NCBI GenBank assembly: GCA_036675475.1
Contig: JAKFEY010000038.1
Span: forward strand, 1-50,993
DNA length: 50,993 nucleotides
Direction of reading: 5' to 3'
Source of the DNA: JALYRV01 sp036675475
Lineage (GTDB): Bacteria; Acidobacteriota; Vicinamibacteria; Vicinamibacterales; SCN-69-37
Shown here: piece by piece, positions 18,388 through 26,258 of the stretch
How positions within the stretch are numbered: position 1 is the first letter of the stretch
How the letters are laid out: each line of letters opens with the position of its first letter
Notes under the pieces: generated by a model
The model's input: only the letters and a program-made list of their open reading frames with translations
The model's database searches: none
What the model was told of the DNA's origin: nothing
Made by a program: the position numbers and the translations under genes

Positions 18388-19469
18388 CGCTCCTCGGTGG
18401 CGTCCTTCAGCTTCTGCGTCTGCTCGTGGACGTTCATCTGCTCGATGAGCGGGTCGATGTCGCCGTCGAGCGCCGCGTCGAGCTGGTGCATGGTGAAGCC
18501 GATGCGGTGATCGGTGATGCGGTTTTCCTTGAAGTTGTAGGTGCGGATCTTCTCGGAGCGCTCGCCCGTGCCTACCTGGCTCTTGCGGTCCTTGGCGATC
18601 GCGTCCTGCTGCTTGCGCATCTCGATTTCGTACAGCCGCGAGCGCAGCACCTTCATGGCCTTCGCGCGGTTCTTGATTTGCGACTTCTCGTCCTGCTGCG
18701 ACACGACCAGGCCGCTCGGGATGTGCGTGATGCGCACGGCCGAGTAGGTGGTGTTGACGCTCTGGCCGCCCGGGCCGCTCGAGCAGAAGGTGTCGATGCG
18801 CAGGTCCTTCGCGTCGATGTGGACGTCGACTTCCTCGGCCTCGGGCAGCACCGCCACCGTGGCGGTGGACGTGTGGATGCGTCCCTGGGTTTCGGTGGCC
18901 GGCACGCGCTGCACGCGGTGCACGCCGCTTTCGTGCTTCATGCGGCTGTACGCGCCGCGGCCTTCGATGGTGGCGATGATTTCCTTGTAGCCGCCGGTGC
19001 CCGTTTCGCTCACCGAGATCGGGTCCACCTTCCAGCGCTGGCGCTCGGCGAAGCGCGAGTACATGCGGAAGAGGTCCGCGGCAAACAGCGCCGCCTCGTC
19101 GCCGCCCGTGCCCGCGCGGATTTCCAGCATGACGTTCTTCTCGTCATTCGGATCCTTCGGCACGAGCAGCCGCTTGACTTCCTGCTCGAGCGCCTCGAGC
19201 CGCTGCTCGAGCGCGGGCAGCTCCTCGTTGGCGAGCGCCGCCATGTCCGGGTCGCCCGAGGCGGCCATGTCGCGGGCGCTGGCGATCTCGTCGCGCAGCT
19301 TCTGGAATTCCTGGTAGCCCTCGACCAGCGGCTGCAGGTCGGACATTTCCTTCGTGTGCTTGCGGTACGCGTTGCCGTCCGCCTGCACGGCCGGATCGGC
19401 CACCATGGCCGCCAGTTCGCCGTAGCGCGCCTCGCTCTGCTTCAGCTTTTCAATGACGTGAGCCTGCAT
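18384..19469 (-). CDS. prfA: Peptide chain release factor 1
   Basis: 361 residues, the standard RF1 length. The GGQ peptidyl-tRNA hydrolysis motif is in CSSGPGGQSVNTTYSAV, and the codon-recognition motif is PAT (VPATETQGRIHTS), the RF1 form that reads UAA and UAG. RF2 would have SPF and usually a programmed frameshift, and neither is present. It overlaps prmC downstream (4 bases) and moaD upstream (20 bases). Confidence 0.97.
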   Translation of the reverse strand: MQAHVIEKLKQSEARYGELAAMVADPAVQADGNAYRKHTKEMSDLQPLVEGYQEFQKLRDEIASARDMAASGDPDMAALANEELPALEQRLEALEQEVKRLLVPKDPNDEKNVMLEIRAGTGGDEAALFAADLFRMYSRFAERQRWKVDPISVSETGTGGYKEIIATIEGRGAYSRMKHESGVHRVQRVPATETQGRIHTSTATVAVLPEAEEVDVHIDAKDLRIDTFCSSGPGGQSVNTTYSAVRITHIPSGLVVSQQDEKSQIKNRAKAMKVLRSRLYEIEMRKQQDAIAKDRKSQVGTGERSEKIRTYNFKENRITDHRIGFTMHQLDAALDGDIDPLIEQMNVHEQTQKLKDATEER

Positions 19470-19722
19470 GAATCCCTGCGCCGCCGGACACCGGCGGCAG
19501 AAACGCGATCTCGTCGCCGTCCTGCACGGCGCGCGTCATGCGCGCGTACTCGGCGTTGACGGCGCCCGACACCGTGGTATCGAAGGCGCGCATCGCGGGC
19601 CATTCGGCCACGAGCGACGCCCACACGTCGGCCACCGTACTGCCCGGGGCGGCCTCACGCGCGAGCGTGTCGCGCCCCGCGATCTCCCTGAGGCGCGCAA
19701 ACAGCCGCACCGTTACGCGCAT
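19450..19722 (-). CDS. moaD: Molybdopterin synthase sulfur-carrier subunit with C-terminal extension
   Basis: 90 residues with the ubiquitin-like MoaD fold: VRLFARLREIAG at the start and DGDEIAFLPPVSGG near the end. In the family the Gly-Gly is the C-terminus and becomes a thiocarboxylate that gives sulfur to precursor Z in the MoaE complex. Here nine to ten residues follow the Gly-Gly (AGIHAGSRH), encoded by the 20-base overlap with prfA. Either the tail is removed, or this copy is impaired or acts in another sulfur-relay role. It overlaps moaE upstream by ten bases. Confidence 0.85.
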   Translation of the reverse strand: MRVTVRLFARLREIAGRDTLAREAAPGSTVADVWASLVAEWPAMRAFDTTVSGAVNAEYARMTRAVQDGDEIAFLPPVSGGAGIHAGSRH

Positions 19723-20192
19723 GCCGTCACCATCGCCTGCTTCCGCGCCGCCTCATCGTCGGCCCCCGCCACCGCGCCTTCGATCCAGACGTCGCCGCCC
19801 TCGAAGTACTCGTGCTTCCAGACGGGCGCGATCTGCTTCACGCGCTCGATGGCGTAGCGGCTCGCGGCATACGCCGCGGCGCGATGCGCCGACGCGACCA
19901 CAATCACCACGCTGACCTCGCCAATCTGCAGCGTGCCGAGCCGGTGATGCATGGCGCTGGCCGTGCCGGGCCAGGCCTCGGCGATCTCCCGATCGATCTG
20001 CTCGAACACGCGGACGATCATCGGTTCGTACCCTTCGTATTCGAGCCGCACGACCTGCCGCCCCTGATTGTTGGCGCGCACGAGGCCCTCGAATGTGATG
20101 ACCGCGCCGGTTTGCCCTCCGACGCTCGACACAGTCGAGCGAAGGAGAGCCGTGTCGAGCACGCCTTGCGACACCGCGAAGCGGGGGGGCAT
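19713..20192 (-). CDS. moaE: Molybdopterin synthase catalytic subunit
   Basis: 159 residues from ATG 20192; a longer frame upstream runs into thiD and has no similarity. Conserved MoaE features are GAVITFEGLVR, SAHRAAAYAASRYAIERVKQ and PVWKHEYFEGG with the catalytic lysines. With MoaD it converts precursor Z to molybdopterin. Residues about 17-28 (LRSTVSSVGGQT) look like an addition before GAVITF and match the palindromic DNA element 20114-20151. A -10 box six bases upstream suggests its own leaderless promoter besides readthrough from thiD. Confidence 0.93.
   Translation of the reverse strand: MPPRFAVSQGVLDTALLRSTVSSVGGQTGAVITFEGLVRANNQGRQVVRLEYEGYEPMIVRVFEQIDREIAEAWPGTASAMHHRLGTLQIGEVSVVIVVASAHRAAAYAASRYAIERVKQIAPVWKHEYFEGGDVWIEGAVAGADDEAARKQAMVTACA
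20114..20151. repeat. In-frame palindromic element inside moaE
   Basis: 38-base element, on the reverse strand with outer arms CTCTCC and GGAGGGC and core TTCGCTCGACTG. It is the same family as 18308-18345, with a compensating T-A stem pair. It encodes part of the N-terminal loop of MoaE. Confidence 0.55.
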
Positions 20193-20198
20193 CACGTC

Positions 20199-20204
20199 AG
20201 TATA
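20199..20204 (-). promoter_or_regulatory. -10 box before moaE
   Basis: The reverse strand reads TATACT, ending six bases before the moaE ATG. It lies between the thiD stop and moaE, so moaE-moaD-prfA-prmC-HIT could be transcribed separately from thiD. Confidence 0.45.
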
Positions 20205-20208
20205 GTTT

Positions 20209-20988
20209 TTACTTCGGAAAATGCTGGAGCGGGCCGTGCCCGCCGCCGAGGCCGGGCGCCTGCGCGATGGCGCGCCTGACGTAGGCGATTGCGGCCGTGA
20301 CGGCCTCGACCAGGGACAGTCCCAGGGCGAGCTGCGCGGCAATTGCGGACGACAGCGTGCAGCCGGTCCCGTGTGTGTGCGCGGTATCGATGCGCGGCGA
20401 CTCGAAGATATGCCGCTCGCGGCCCGTCCACAGGATGTCGATCACGGTGGGACCTTCGAGATGGCCGCCCTTGACGAGGGCCGCGGCGGCTCCGCCGTCC
20501 ACCAGCGCGCGCGCGGCATCTTCCATCGAGGCGGCATCGCGCACGCCGCGGCCGATCATGACTTCCGCCTCGGCGAGGTTCGGCGTGACCAGCGCCGCGC
20601 GCGGCAGCAGCAGCGACGACATGGCCGCCACCGCATCGGCCGCGAGCAGGCGGCTGCCCCCTTTGGCCACCATCACCGGATCGAGCACGACGGGACCGAG
20701 CGCGTGCGCGTCGAGCGCCGACGCCACCTCGGCGATGATGCCGGCCGTGGCGAGCATGCCGATCTTCACCGCGTCGGGACGGATGTCGGTGGCCACCGCG
20801 TCGATCTGCGCGCGCACCATCGCCTCGGGCAGCACGTGCACATCGGTGACGCCGCGCGTGTTCTGCGCCGTCACCGCGGTCAGCGCGCTCGTGCCGAACA
20901 CGCCGTGCGCCGCAAACGTCTTCAGGTCGGCCTGGATGCCGGCGCCGCCGCCAGAGTCGCTGCCCGCAATTGTCAGTGCCGTTCGCAT
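20209..20988 (-). CDS. thiD: Hydroxymethylpyrimidine/phosphomethylpyrimidine kinase
   Basis: 259 residues from ATG 20988 (MRTALTIAGSDSGGGAGIQA), the standard ThiD start. The ribokinase-fold signature HTHGTGCTLSSAIAA near residue 210 holds the catalytic base and anion hole; KIGMLAT and VLDPVMVAKGG are also diagnostic. It phosphorylates HMP and HMP-P in thiamine biosynthesis. No TPP riboswitch fits in the 18 bases that separate it from the divergent bioY start. Confidence 0.95.
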   Translation of the reverse strand: MRTALTIAGSDSGGGAGIQADLKTFAAHGVFGTSALTAVTAQNTRGVTDVHVLPEAMVRAQIDAVATDIRPDAVKIGMLATAGIIAEVASALDAHALGPVVLDPVMVAKGGSRLLAADAVAAMSSLLLPRAALVTPNLAEAEVMIGRGVRDAASMEDAARALVDGGAAAALVKGGHLEGPTVIDILWTGRERHIFESPRIDTAHTHGTGCTLSSAIAAQLALGLSLVEAVTAAIAYVRRAIAQAPGLGGGHGPLQHFPK

Positions 20989-20989
20989 A

Positions 20990-20999
20990 GGAGTAAGAT
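20990..20999 (+). promoter_or_regulatory. Start region of bioY (AGGAG and TAAGAT)
   Basis: Only 18 bases separate the thiD and bioY starts. They contain AGGAG (20990-20994), far for a ribosome site at 12 bases, and TAAGAT (20994-20999), a possible -10 seven bases before the ATG. The bioY promoter must therefore overlap the thiD coding sequence. Confidence 0.3.
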
Positions 21000-21006
21000 C
21001 CGCTTC

Positions 21007-21588
21007 ATGTCCGCACGCGCAGAGACCACGCTTCTTGGCTCGATGACGGCCGGCCGTGAATACGCCGGGGCCATCCGCGCCGCCGCCGCGCTGTTCATGA
21101 TCGCCCTGACGGCCGCCGCGGCCCAAATCAGCTTCCCGATTCCCGGTACGGCCGTGCCGTTCACGCTGCAGCCGATGATTGTCATTCTCGCAGGCGCCGT
21201 GCTCGGCTCGCGCCTCGGCGCCGCGGCGCAGTTCGGCTACCTGATGCTTGGCATTGCGGGCCTCCCGGTGTTCGCGGCCTCGGGGCTGCTGCCGCAGGGC
21301 GCCGCGCGCCTGATCGGCCCGACCGGCGGATACCTGATGGCGTATCCGATGGCGGCCTTCGTCACGGGCCTGCTCGCCGAGCGCGGCTTCAACCGCCGCC
21401 TCTGGACGTCGGTGCTGTCGATGCTCGCGGGCGTCGCGGTGATTTACGCCGGCGGCCTCAGCTGGCTCGCGGGCGCGCACACCGCGTCGTTCTCCCTCGC
21501 CGTCGCCGCGGGCGCCGCGCCGTTCTTGATCGCCGACGTCTTCAAGGCGATCGTGGCAGGGACGATTGTGAAAAGGGGACGGGTCTAA
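21007..21588 (+). CDS. bioY: Biotin transporter BioY
   Basis: 193 residues from ATG 21007, integral membrane with about six helices. BioY landmarks: ISFPIPGTAVPFTLQPMIV, GAVLGSRLGAAAQFGYLMLG, and GPTGGYLMAYPMAAFVTG. It is the biotin-binding S component of ECF transporters; no EcfA/EcfT genes are in the window, so it uses a module elsewhere or works alone. The last six codons (VKRGRV) and the stop come from the palindrome 21569-21636. It is divergent from thiD and converges with the phosphatase-like gene. Confidence 0.93.
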   Translation: MSARAETTLLGSMTAGREYAGAIRAAAALFMIALTAAAAQISFPIPGTAVPFTLQPMIVILAGAVLGSRLGAAAQFGYLMLGIAGLPVFAASGLLPQGAARLIGPTGGYLMAYPMAAFVTGLLAERGFNRRLWTSVLSMLAGVAVIYAGGLSWLAGAHTASFSLAVAAGAAPFLIADVFKAIVAGTIVKRGRV

Positions 21589-21636
21589 TTTTCGCCCGGC
21601 ACGCACCCCGCGAAAATTAGACCCGTCCCCTTTTCA
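21569..21636. repeat. Perfect 27-base inverted repeat with GGGGACGGGTCTA core, copy 1
   Basis: Arms 21569-21595 and 21610-21636 are exact reverse complements with a 14-base loop. The core GGGGACGGGTCTA is shared with the palindrome at 35230-35290. The left arm contains the bioY stop (21586-21588), and the right arm ends with the stop of the opposing gene (21634-21636). It can act as a two-way terminator hairpin and resembles a REP/BIME element. Confidence 0.85.
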
Positions 21637-23538
21637 CCGGATATATCCCAGACTTCGCAGCCGCTCGAGTGCTTCGGCATCGAGCGGTTCGCCTGTACGG
21701 GCGCTGCGCCCTGTCACCGCGGCGTTGTAATTCGCGATCGGTCTCGCCGGATGGCGCGCCAGAAAGGCCGCGGTGACGATGCGCGTGTCAGGCCGCGCCC
21801 GTAGCTCCTCCGCGATCGGCAGTCCCAGCAGATAGAGCAGCGTGCCGGCCACCGCAGTGCCGCCACACGCGGTGCACGAGTACGTCCCTGATTCGATCGG
21901 CGCGCCGCTGAGCAGCATCGCGCCCTGCTCGCCGCCGACACGGCCCGGCCACAGAATCAGCGCATCGATGTGCGACGCGGACGGCGGCAGCAGCTCCGCG
22001 ACGAGCTCGTCGAGCAGCGCGTAATAGCGCTCGATCGCGGCCACACGCGCGCTCATCGAAGGCACCGACGCCGGCGCGCCGGCCTGCACCAGGTTGTGCT
22101 GCGCGATGTCCAGGCCGGGCAGATACACGGCCTGCACGTCGACCGGCGGGCCAGGATTGACCTGCGCCAGCGCGGCGACCAGGATGTCGAGCTCCGCGGA
22201 CCGCGTCATGATCGTCCGCACGTCGGGATCGGCAACGCTCGCGAACGCCGCGGCCGCGCGCGCCGCGGCGGCCGACCGCATCGCCGGCCAGCGCGCGCGC
22301 AGCGGCTCGTACAGCGCCGCCGGCGCGATCTCCGCATCCAGCGCGCCGCCCGTATCGAGCCGCAGAATCGCCCGATCGGTGAGCACGACATCGTCGCCCT
22401 CGGGCGCGGGCCACGTCGCCCACCAGTTGACGACCGCCGTTCGCAGGCCGGCCGCTGCCGCCACTTCCCAGAACGCCGGCACGCGCCGTTCCGCGCCCGA
22501 CGCGATCGCCGGTGTCGTGAGCCGCAGCAGATCGGCGGCATCGAGCAGCGATCGCATGAGCCCGGATGGCGCTGCGGGCAGGCGGCCTTCCATGCCTACG
22601 GCGCGGCGCGCTTCGAGCGACATGATGCCGTGCGCATCGGGCGCGCGGCCCGTCGCCAGCGTCGTCCAGTCTCGGGCCGGATCGGGTGCGCCTTCTCCAC
22701 GCGCATCGAGAGGAACATGCGCACCTGCGAAGAGGCGCGCCATCGACGGAAGCCCGGGCTTGCGCGCCATGGCGACGTCGACGCCGTCGATGGCCACGAC
22801 GCGGACGGCGTACCCGGTCGGCGTCACCGTGATGTCGGGCGCCGCCACGCGCTCGGTGCCGCGGCCGGCACCCGTGGCCAGCAGCGCGCCCGAGCCGGCG
22901 AACAGCACCAGACCGAACGCCACCAGGAAGCCGCGCGAGCTCAGTAGCCCGCCCGCGGCAATGTCGGCGTTCGCCGTCGATCGCACGAGGGCCGCCTGGA
23001 TGACCACGCTCACGGCGTGCGCGAGCAGCAGCGCGACAACCGCCGCGAGCGCCAGGGCGACAACGTTCCATCCGAGCGTGAGTCCGGTAAACAGATCGCG
23101 AGCGGCGTTCCACCACAACGTGAGGTACGCCGCACAGCCGAGCGCGACGAGAATGCCGGCGACGGCCGCGGCGCGCCGGGCGCGCGCGGGCGTGATGGCG
23201 GCGCGCCCCGCGATCCAGCTCGCCGCCATGACGACGGCCGCCACGGCCAGCGCCGACACGAGGGCGAAGACGGCCGACAGCGCGGCCGCCATGACCACCG
23301 CGTCTCGACGTGTGGCGATGAACCCCGGCGCTCGAATCGCCAGGGCAATCGCCGCCGAAATGCCCAGCAGCAGACCGGCGATGAGGCCGACTCGCAAACC
23401 GGCCTCCAGGGCAAACCTCGCGGCGCCCGACCGCGAGGCGGCCGACCCAAGCACGTATCGGTCGACGGGCGCGTCGAGATAGCCGAGCGCGCGGAGGCGC
23501 TCGCGCAACTGATTGATGTCGTGAGGATTGGACGTCAT
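21634..23538 (-). CDS. Membrane protein of the alkaline phosphatase superfamily
   Basis: 634 residues. After a short N-terminal tail come about five membrane helices (about 45-70, 80-108, 123-145, 155-185, 200-225), then a large soluble domain. That domain starts with VVAIDGVD and has DWTTLATGRAPDAHGI near residue 295, matching the metal-site and nucleophile-Thr region of type I phosphodiesterase/nucleotide pyrophosphatase-like proteins; NWWATWPAPEG is also seen in that acidobacterial group. A motif L-R-x-L-G-Y occurs at both ends (RERLRALGYLD near the start, LERLRSLGYIR at the C-terminus). Substrate unknown, possibly an envelope phospho-group transferase. It is last in a five-gene run. Confidence 0.75.
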   Translation of the reverse strand: MTSNPHDINQLRERLRALGYLDAPVDRYVLGSAASRSGAARFALEAGLRVGLIAGLLLGISAAIALAIRAPGFIATRRDAVVMAAALSAVFALVSALAVAAVVMAASWIAGRAAITPARARRAAAVAGILVALGCAAYLTLWWNAARDLFTGLTLGWNVVALALAAVVALLLAHAVSVVIQAALVRSTANADIAAGGLLSSRGFLVAFGLVLFAGSGALLATGAGRGTERVAAPDITVTPTGYAVRVVAIDGVDVAMARKPGLPSMARLFAGAHVPLDARGEGAPDPARDWTTLATGRAPDAHGIMSLEARRAVGMEGRLPAAPSGLMRSLLDAADLLRLTTPAIASGAERRVPAFWEVAAAAGLRTAVVNWWATWPAPEGDDVVLTDRAILRLDTGGALDAEIAPAALYEPLRARWPAMRSAAAARAAAAFASVADPDVRTIMTRSAELDILVAALAQVNPGPPVDVQAVYLPGLDIAQHNLVQAGAPASVPSMSARVAAIERYYALLDELVAELLPPSASHIDALILWPGRVGGEQGAMLLSGAPIESGTYSCTACGGTAVAGTLLYLLGLPIAEELRARPDTRIVTAAFLARHPARPIANYNAAVTGRSARTGEPLDAEALERLRSLGYIR

Positions 23539-23541
23539 CGG

Positions 23542-24729
23542 CTAGTGCTTGCGCAGAAACACCATAACCGACGTGATGACCGAGCCGCCGTCACTCACCA
23601 CCATGTGCGGCGTCTGATGCCGGTTCTTCTGCAGGTCGACGGGCTTGAACGCGTAGCGGCGGTAGACGAGCTCGTCGATCGGCTCGACGAGCTCGAGCCC
23701 CGGCCTGCCGAATATCTCGCGAATCTGATCCGGGAAGAAGCCTTCGTGATACGCCGGCCCCGACAGGATGTATTCCGTGGCGACGGCCATCATGCCGCCC
23801 GGCTTCAGCACGCGCGACATCTCGTCGACGGCCGCGCGCGCGCCCTCCACACCCCCGAAGTGCTCGATCGACGACAGTGAATACGCGACGTCGAACGACG
23901 CGTCCGGAAAGTCCAGATGCCGCCCGTCCATGCGCATGAACGACAGGCGTTCCTTCCGGTACGGAAATGGCGCGTATTCTTCGGGACTCGTCAGCACCCG
24001 GCTGTCGCCCTCGCGCGCCATGTTCGACTGCCACACGCCGTCATACGTGTCGGTGGCCACGACGCGCGCGACGCGGTTGGCGAGCCAGTACAGCACGCAC
24101 TCATGTCCCGCGCCGACGCTGACGACCGACGCATCGTCCCGCAGATAGCCGAGCCGATCGAGCCCGAAGAGCAGCTGCGTGAACTCGTAGCTCTTCCGGT
24201 GCATCGCCATCTTGTGATCGGGCAGCGATCCCAGCGAGCGGAGCAGCGCCATCCAGTCGGGGTTGTCCCATTTGGCGGGATTGGCGAGCTCGCACAGCTG
24301 CGTGTCGCGCGGCACGAAGCCCGCGTCGGGCGAGATATCGAGATAGCGCCGCTCGAACTCGTCGGACAGCACGAACGTGCGCACGAGATCGGTGCGCGTG
24401 AGGCCGCGCGACAACTCGCGCACGTAGTTGGCGAGTCCCGCGGCGTCGGCCTCGCGATCGAACAGCCATCGGTACGCCAGCTGCACGAAGTGTTCGTCCG
24501 TGCCCAGCGACTGCAGGCCGCGTTCGTGCTCGACGGGATCGCGATTGATGCCGTCAGCCGACTGCCATTCGCCGCGCAGCAGTCGGAATTCCGGCGATGA
24601 GAGGAACCGCAGTACCACCGCACGTTCCTGGCCGGTTTCGTAGTCGCGCAGCTGGTCGCGCAGCTCGCCCTCGGCAGGCGTGCGCGCGAGCACGAGCAGA
24701 TAGGCTTCGCGGATGAACTGGTCTCGCAT
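23542..24729 (-). CDS. Two DUF4214 repeats fused to a SAM methyltransferase
   Basis: 395 residues. Residues about 4-52 and 78-128 are two DUF4214-like repeats (FIREAYLLVLARTPAEGEL... and FVQLAYRWLFDREADAAGL..., each ending in a phrase like FLSSPEFRLL or FVLSDEFERR). Residues about 205-345 are a class I methyltransferase: VVSVGAGHECVLYWLA (motif I), DASFDVAYSLSSIEHFGG (motif IV), VLKPGGMMAVATE (post-motif). DUF4214 is usually found in surface or polysaccharide-related proteins and in glycan methyl- and glycosyltransferases, so a glycan target is plausible. It lies three bases from each neighbour. Confidence 0.8.
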   Translation of the reverse strand: MRDQFIREAYLLVLARTPAEGELRDQLRDYETGQERAVVLRFLSSPEFRLLRGEWQSADGINRDPVEHERGLQSLGTDEHFVQLAYRWLFDREADAAGLANYVRELSRGLTRTDLVRTFVLSDEFERRYLDISPDAGFVPRDTQLCELANPAKWDNPDWMALLRSLGSLPDHKMAMHRKSYEFTQLLFGLDRLGYLRDDASVVSVGAGHECVLYWLANRVARVVATDTYDGVWQSNMAREGDSRVLTSPEEYAPFPYRKERLSFMRMDGRHLDFPDASFDVAYSLSSIEHFGGVEGARAAVDEMSRVLKPGGMMAVATEYILSGPAYHEGFFPDQIREIFGRPGLELVEPIDELVYRRYAFKPVDLQKNRHQTPHMVVSDGGSVITSVMVFLRKH

Positions 24730-24732
24730 GTG

Positions 24733-25620
24733 TCAGAGGCGGCGGCTGGCCACGAAGGCGGAGAGCTCCAGCAGCGGCGCGGCCTTCGCGCCAAACGGCT
24801 TCAGCGACGCGTCGGCCGTGCGGCACAACTCCGCGGCCAGCTCGCGCGCCCCCTCGACCCCGCTGAACGACACGAACGTCGTCTTGCGCGCGTCGGCGCG
24901 CGCTTCCTTGCCGGTTTCGCCCGGATCGCCGGTCACGTCGAGCAGGTCGTCGACGATTTGGAAGGCGAGTCCCAGGTTTTTCGCGTAGGCCTGCAGCGCC
25001 CGCGTGCGGTCATCGCGCACGCCGGCCACCCAGGCACCGGCCGTGGCCGCCGCGCTGAACAGCGCGCCCGTCTTGCGGCGATGAATCCGCTCCAGCGTCT
25101 CGAAATCGATTGCCGTATCGGTCGAGAGCAGATCTTCCGCCTGGCCCGCAATCAGGCCGTCGCTGCCGATGGCTGACGACAGCAGCATGGTGAGATCGCG
25201 CGCGAGCGGCGGCTCGTACGCCCACGCCAGAATCCCGAACGCGTCGCTGAGCAGCCCGAACGCCGCAAGAGTGGCCATCGACTCGCCGTACCGCATGTGG
25301 CACGCCGGCCGCCCGCGCCGCACGGCCGCGTTGTCCATGGACGGCAGATCGTCGAGGATGAGCGACGAGGCGTGCACCATCTCGATGGCGACCCCGGCGG
25401 CGTCGGCGTTCTGCGCTGACGTCGAGGATGCCGCGGAACTGCACAGATCGCAGGCGACGCCCGTGAGGATCGCCCGCACACGCTTGGAGGGCGCAAGCAG
25501 CGTGTACCGCATCGCGTCGCGGACGATGGGCGGACCGTCGAAGGTGGCCGAAGTCGCCTGGTCGAGCGCGCGTTCGACGCGCGCCTGCGCCTCGCGGAAA
25601 AAGGCCGGAACCGCGGTCAC
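24733..25620 (-). CDS. Trans-isoprenyl (polyprenyl) diphosphate synthase
   Basis: 295 residues from GTG 25620. Both Asp-rich motifs are present: first motif LILDDLPSMD (Asp90, 91, 96) and second VDDLLD (about 223-228). Substrate-binding SKRVR (45-49) replaces the more common GGKRxR. The size and the short-chain pattern around the first motif suggest a farnesyl or geranylgeranyl diphosphate synthase (IspA-like). It condenses IPP with allylic diphosphates. Its start overlaps the upstream methyltransferase stop (GTGA), an unusual operon partner. Confidence 0.92.
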   Translation of the reverse strand: MTAVPAFFREAQARVERALDQATSATFDGPPIVRDAMRYTLLAPSKRVRAILTGVACDLCSSAASSTSAQNADAAGVAIEMVHASSLILDDLPSMDNAAVRRGRPACHMRYGESMATLAAFGLLSDAFGILAWAYEPPLARDLTMLLSSAIGSDGLIAGQAEDLLSTDTAIDFETLERIHRRKTGALFSAAATAGAWVAGVRDDRTRALQAYAKNLGLAFQIVDDLLDVTGDPGETGKEARADARKTTFVSFSGVEGARELAAELCRTADASLKPFGAKAAPLLELSAFVASRRL

Positions 25621-26258
25621 GGCTTCTCGAACACGAGCATGTACTGGTAGCGGAGGAACGTTTCGCGCTTCGCCAGCTGCAGGCCCGCCGCGCGGGCGGC
25701 ACGGATGACGACGTCCGGATCGATGCGCTCTTCCATGGCGGGCCCTGGCCCGTGCCCTTCTTTCGTGTATTCGATGATGCCCACGCGGCCGCCCGGCTTC
25801 AGCGATTCACGCACGCGCTGCAGCACGGTAATCGGACGCTCGAACGCGTTGAAGGTGTCGACGATGAGCACGGCGTCGAGGCCGTCGGGCAGCGTCGGAT
25901 CGTCGAAGGTGCCCTTCACCGTTTCGACGTTGGTGAGCTGCTCGCGCTCGATGCGGCGCCGGATCGATCCGAGCATTTCGTCCTGGACGTCCTCGGCGTA
26001 CACGCGCCCGTTCGGCCCGACGCGGCGCGCCAGGCGGATCGTGAAGTAGCCGCCGCCGGCCCCGAGGTCGGCGACGCGCGCGCCGTCGGCAATGCCGAGC
26101 GCGTCCATCACCTGCTCGGGCTTCTGCCAGGCGTCGCGATCCGGCCCTTCAAGCGCGCCGAGATCTTCGGGCGGAAACAGCCGGCCGTGTCCCTGCGCCG
26201 CCGCGAGGCTTGCGCACGCGGCCAGCAGCACCGCCGCGAGAGCTATCCGCATCGTCAT
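25617..26258 (-). CDS. Exported class I SAM-dependent methyltransferase
   Basis: 213 residues. The N-terminus MTMRIALAAVLLAACASLAAAQG is a clear signal peptide and contains LAAC, which could be a lipobox. The mature part has complete methyltransferase motifs: VADLGAGGGYFTIRLA, VYAEDVQDEML, DAVLIVDTFNAF and LKPGGRVGIIEYT. Extracytoplasmic methyltransferases are odd because S-adenosylmethionine is cytosolic, yet such signal-peptide versions recur in Acidobacteria and Planctomycetes as I recall. Its start lies inside the 3' end of aspA. A later start would lose the signal peptide, but the fit of the signal peptide supports ATG 26258. Confidence 0.82.
   Translation of the reverse strand: MTMRIALAAVLLAACASLAAAQGHGRLFPPEDLGALEGPDRDAWQKPEQVMDALGIADGARVADLGAGGGYFTIRLARRVGPNGRVYAEDVQDEMLGSIRRRIEREQLTNVETVKGTFDDPTLPDGLDAVLIVDTFNAFERPITVLQRVRESLKPGGRVGIIEYTKEGHGPGPAMEERIDPDVVIRAARAAGLQLAKRETFLRYQYMLVFEKP

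Noticed and set aside
20989..21006. TPP riboswitch or biotin operator between thiD and bioY
   Set aside because: The 18-base gap is too short for either.
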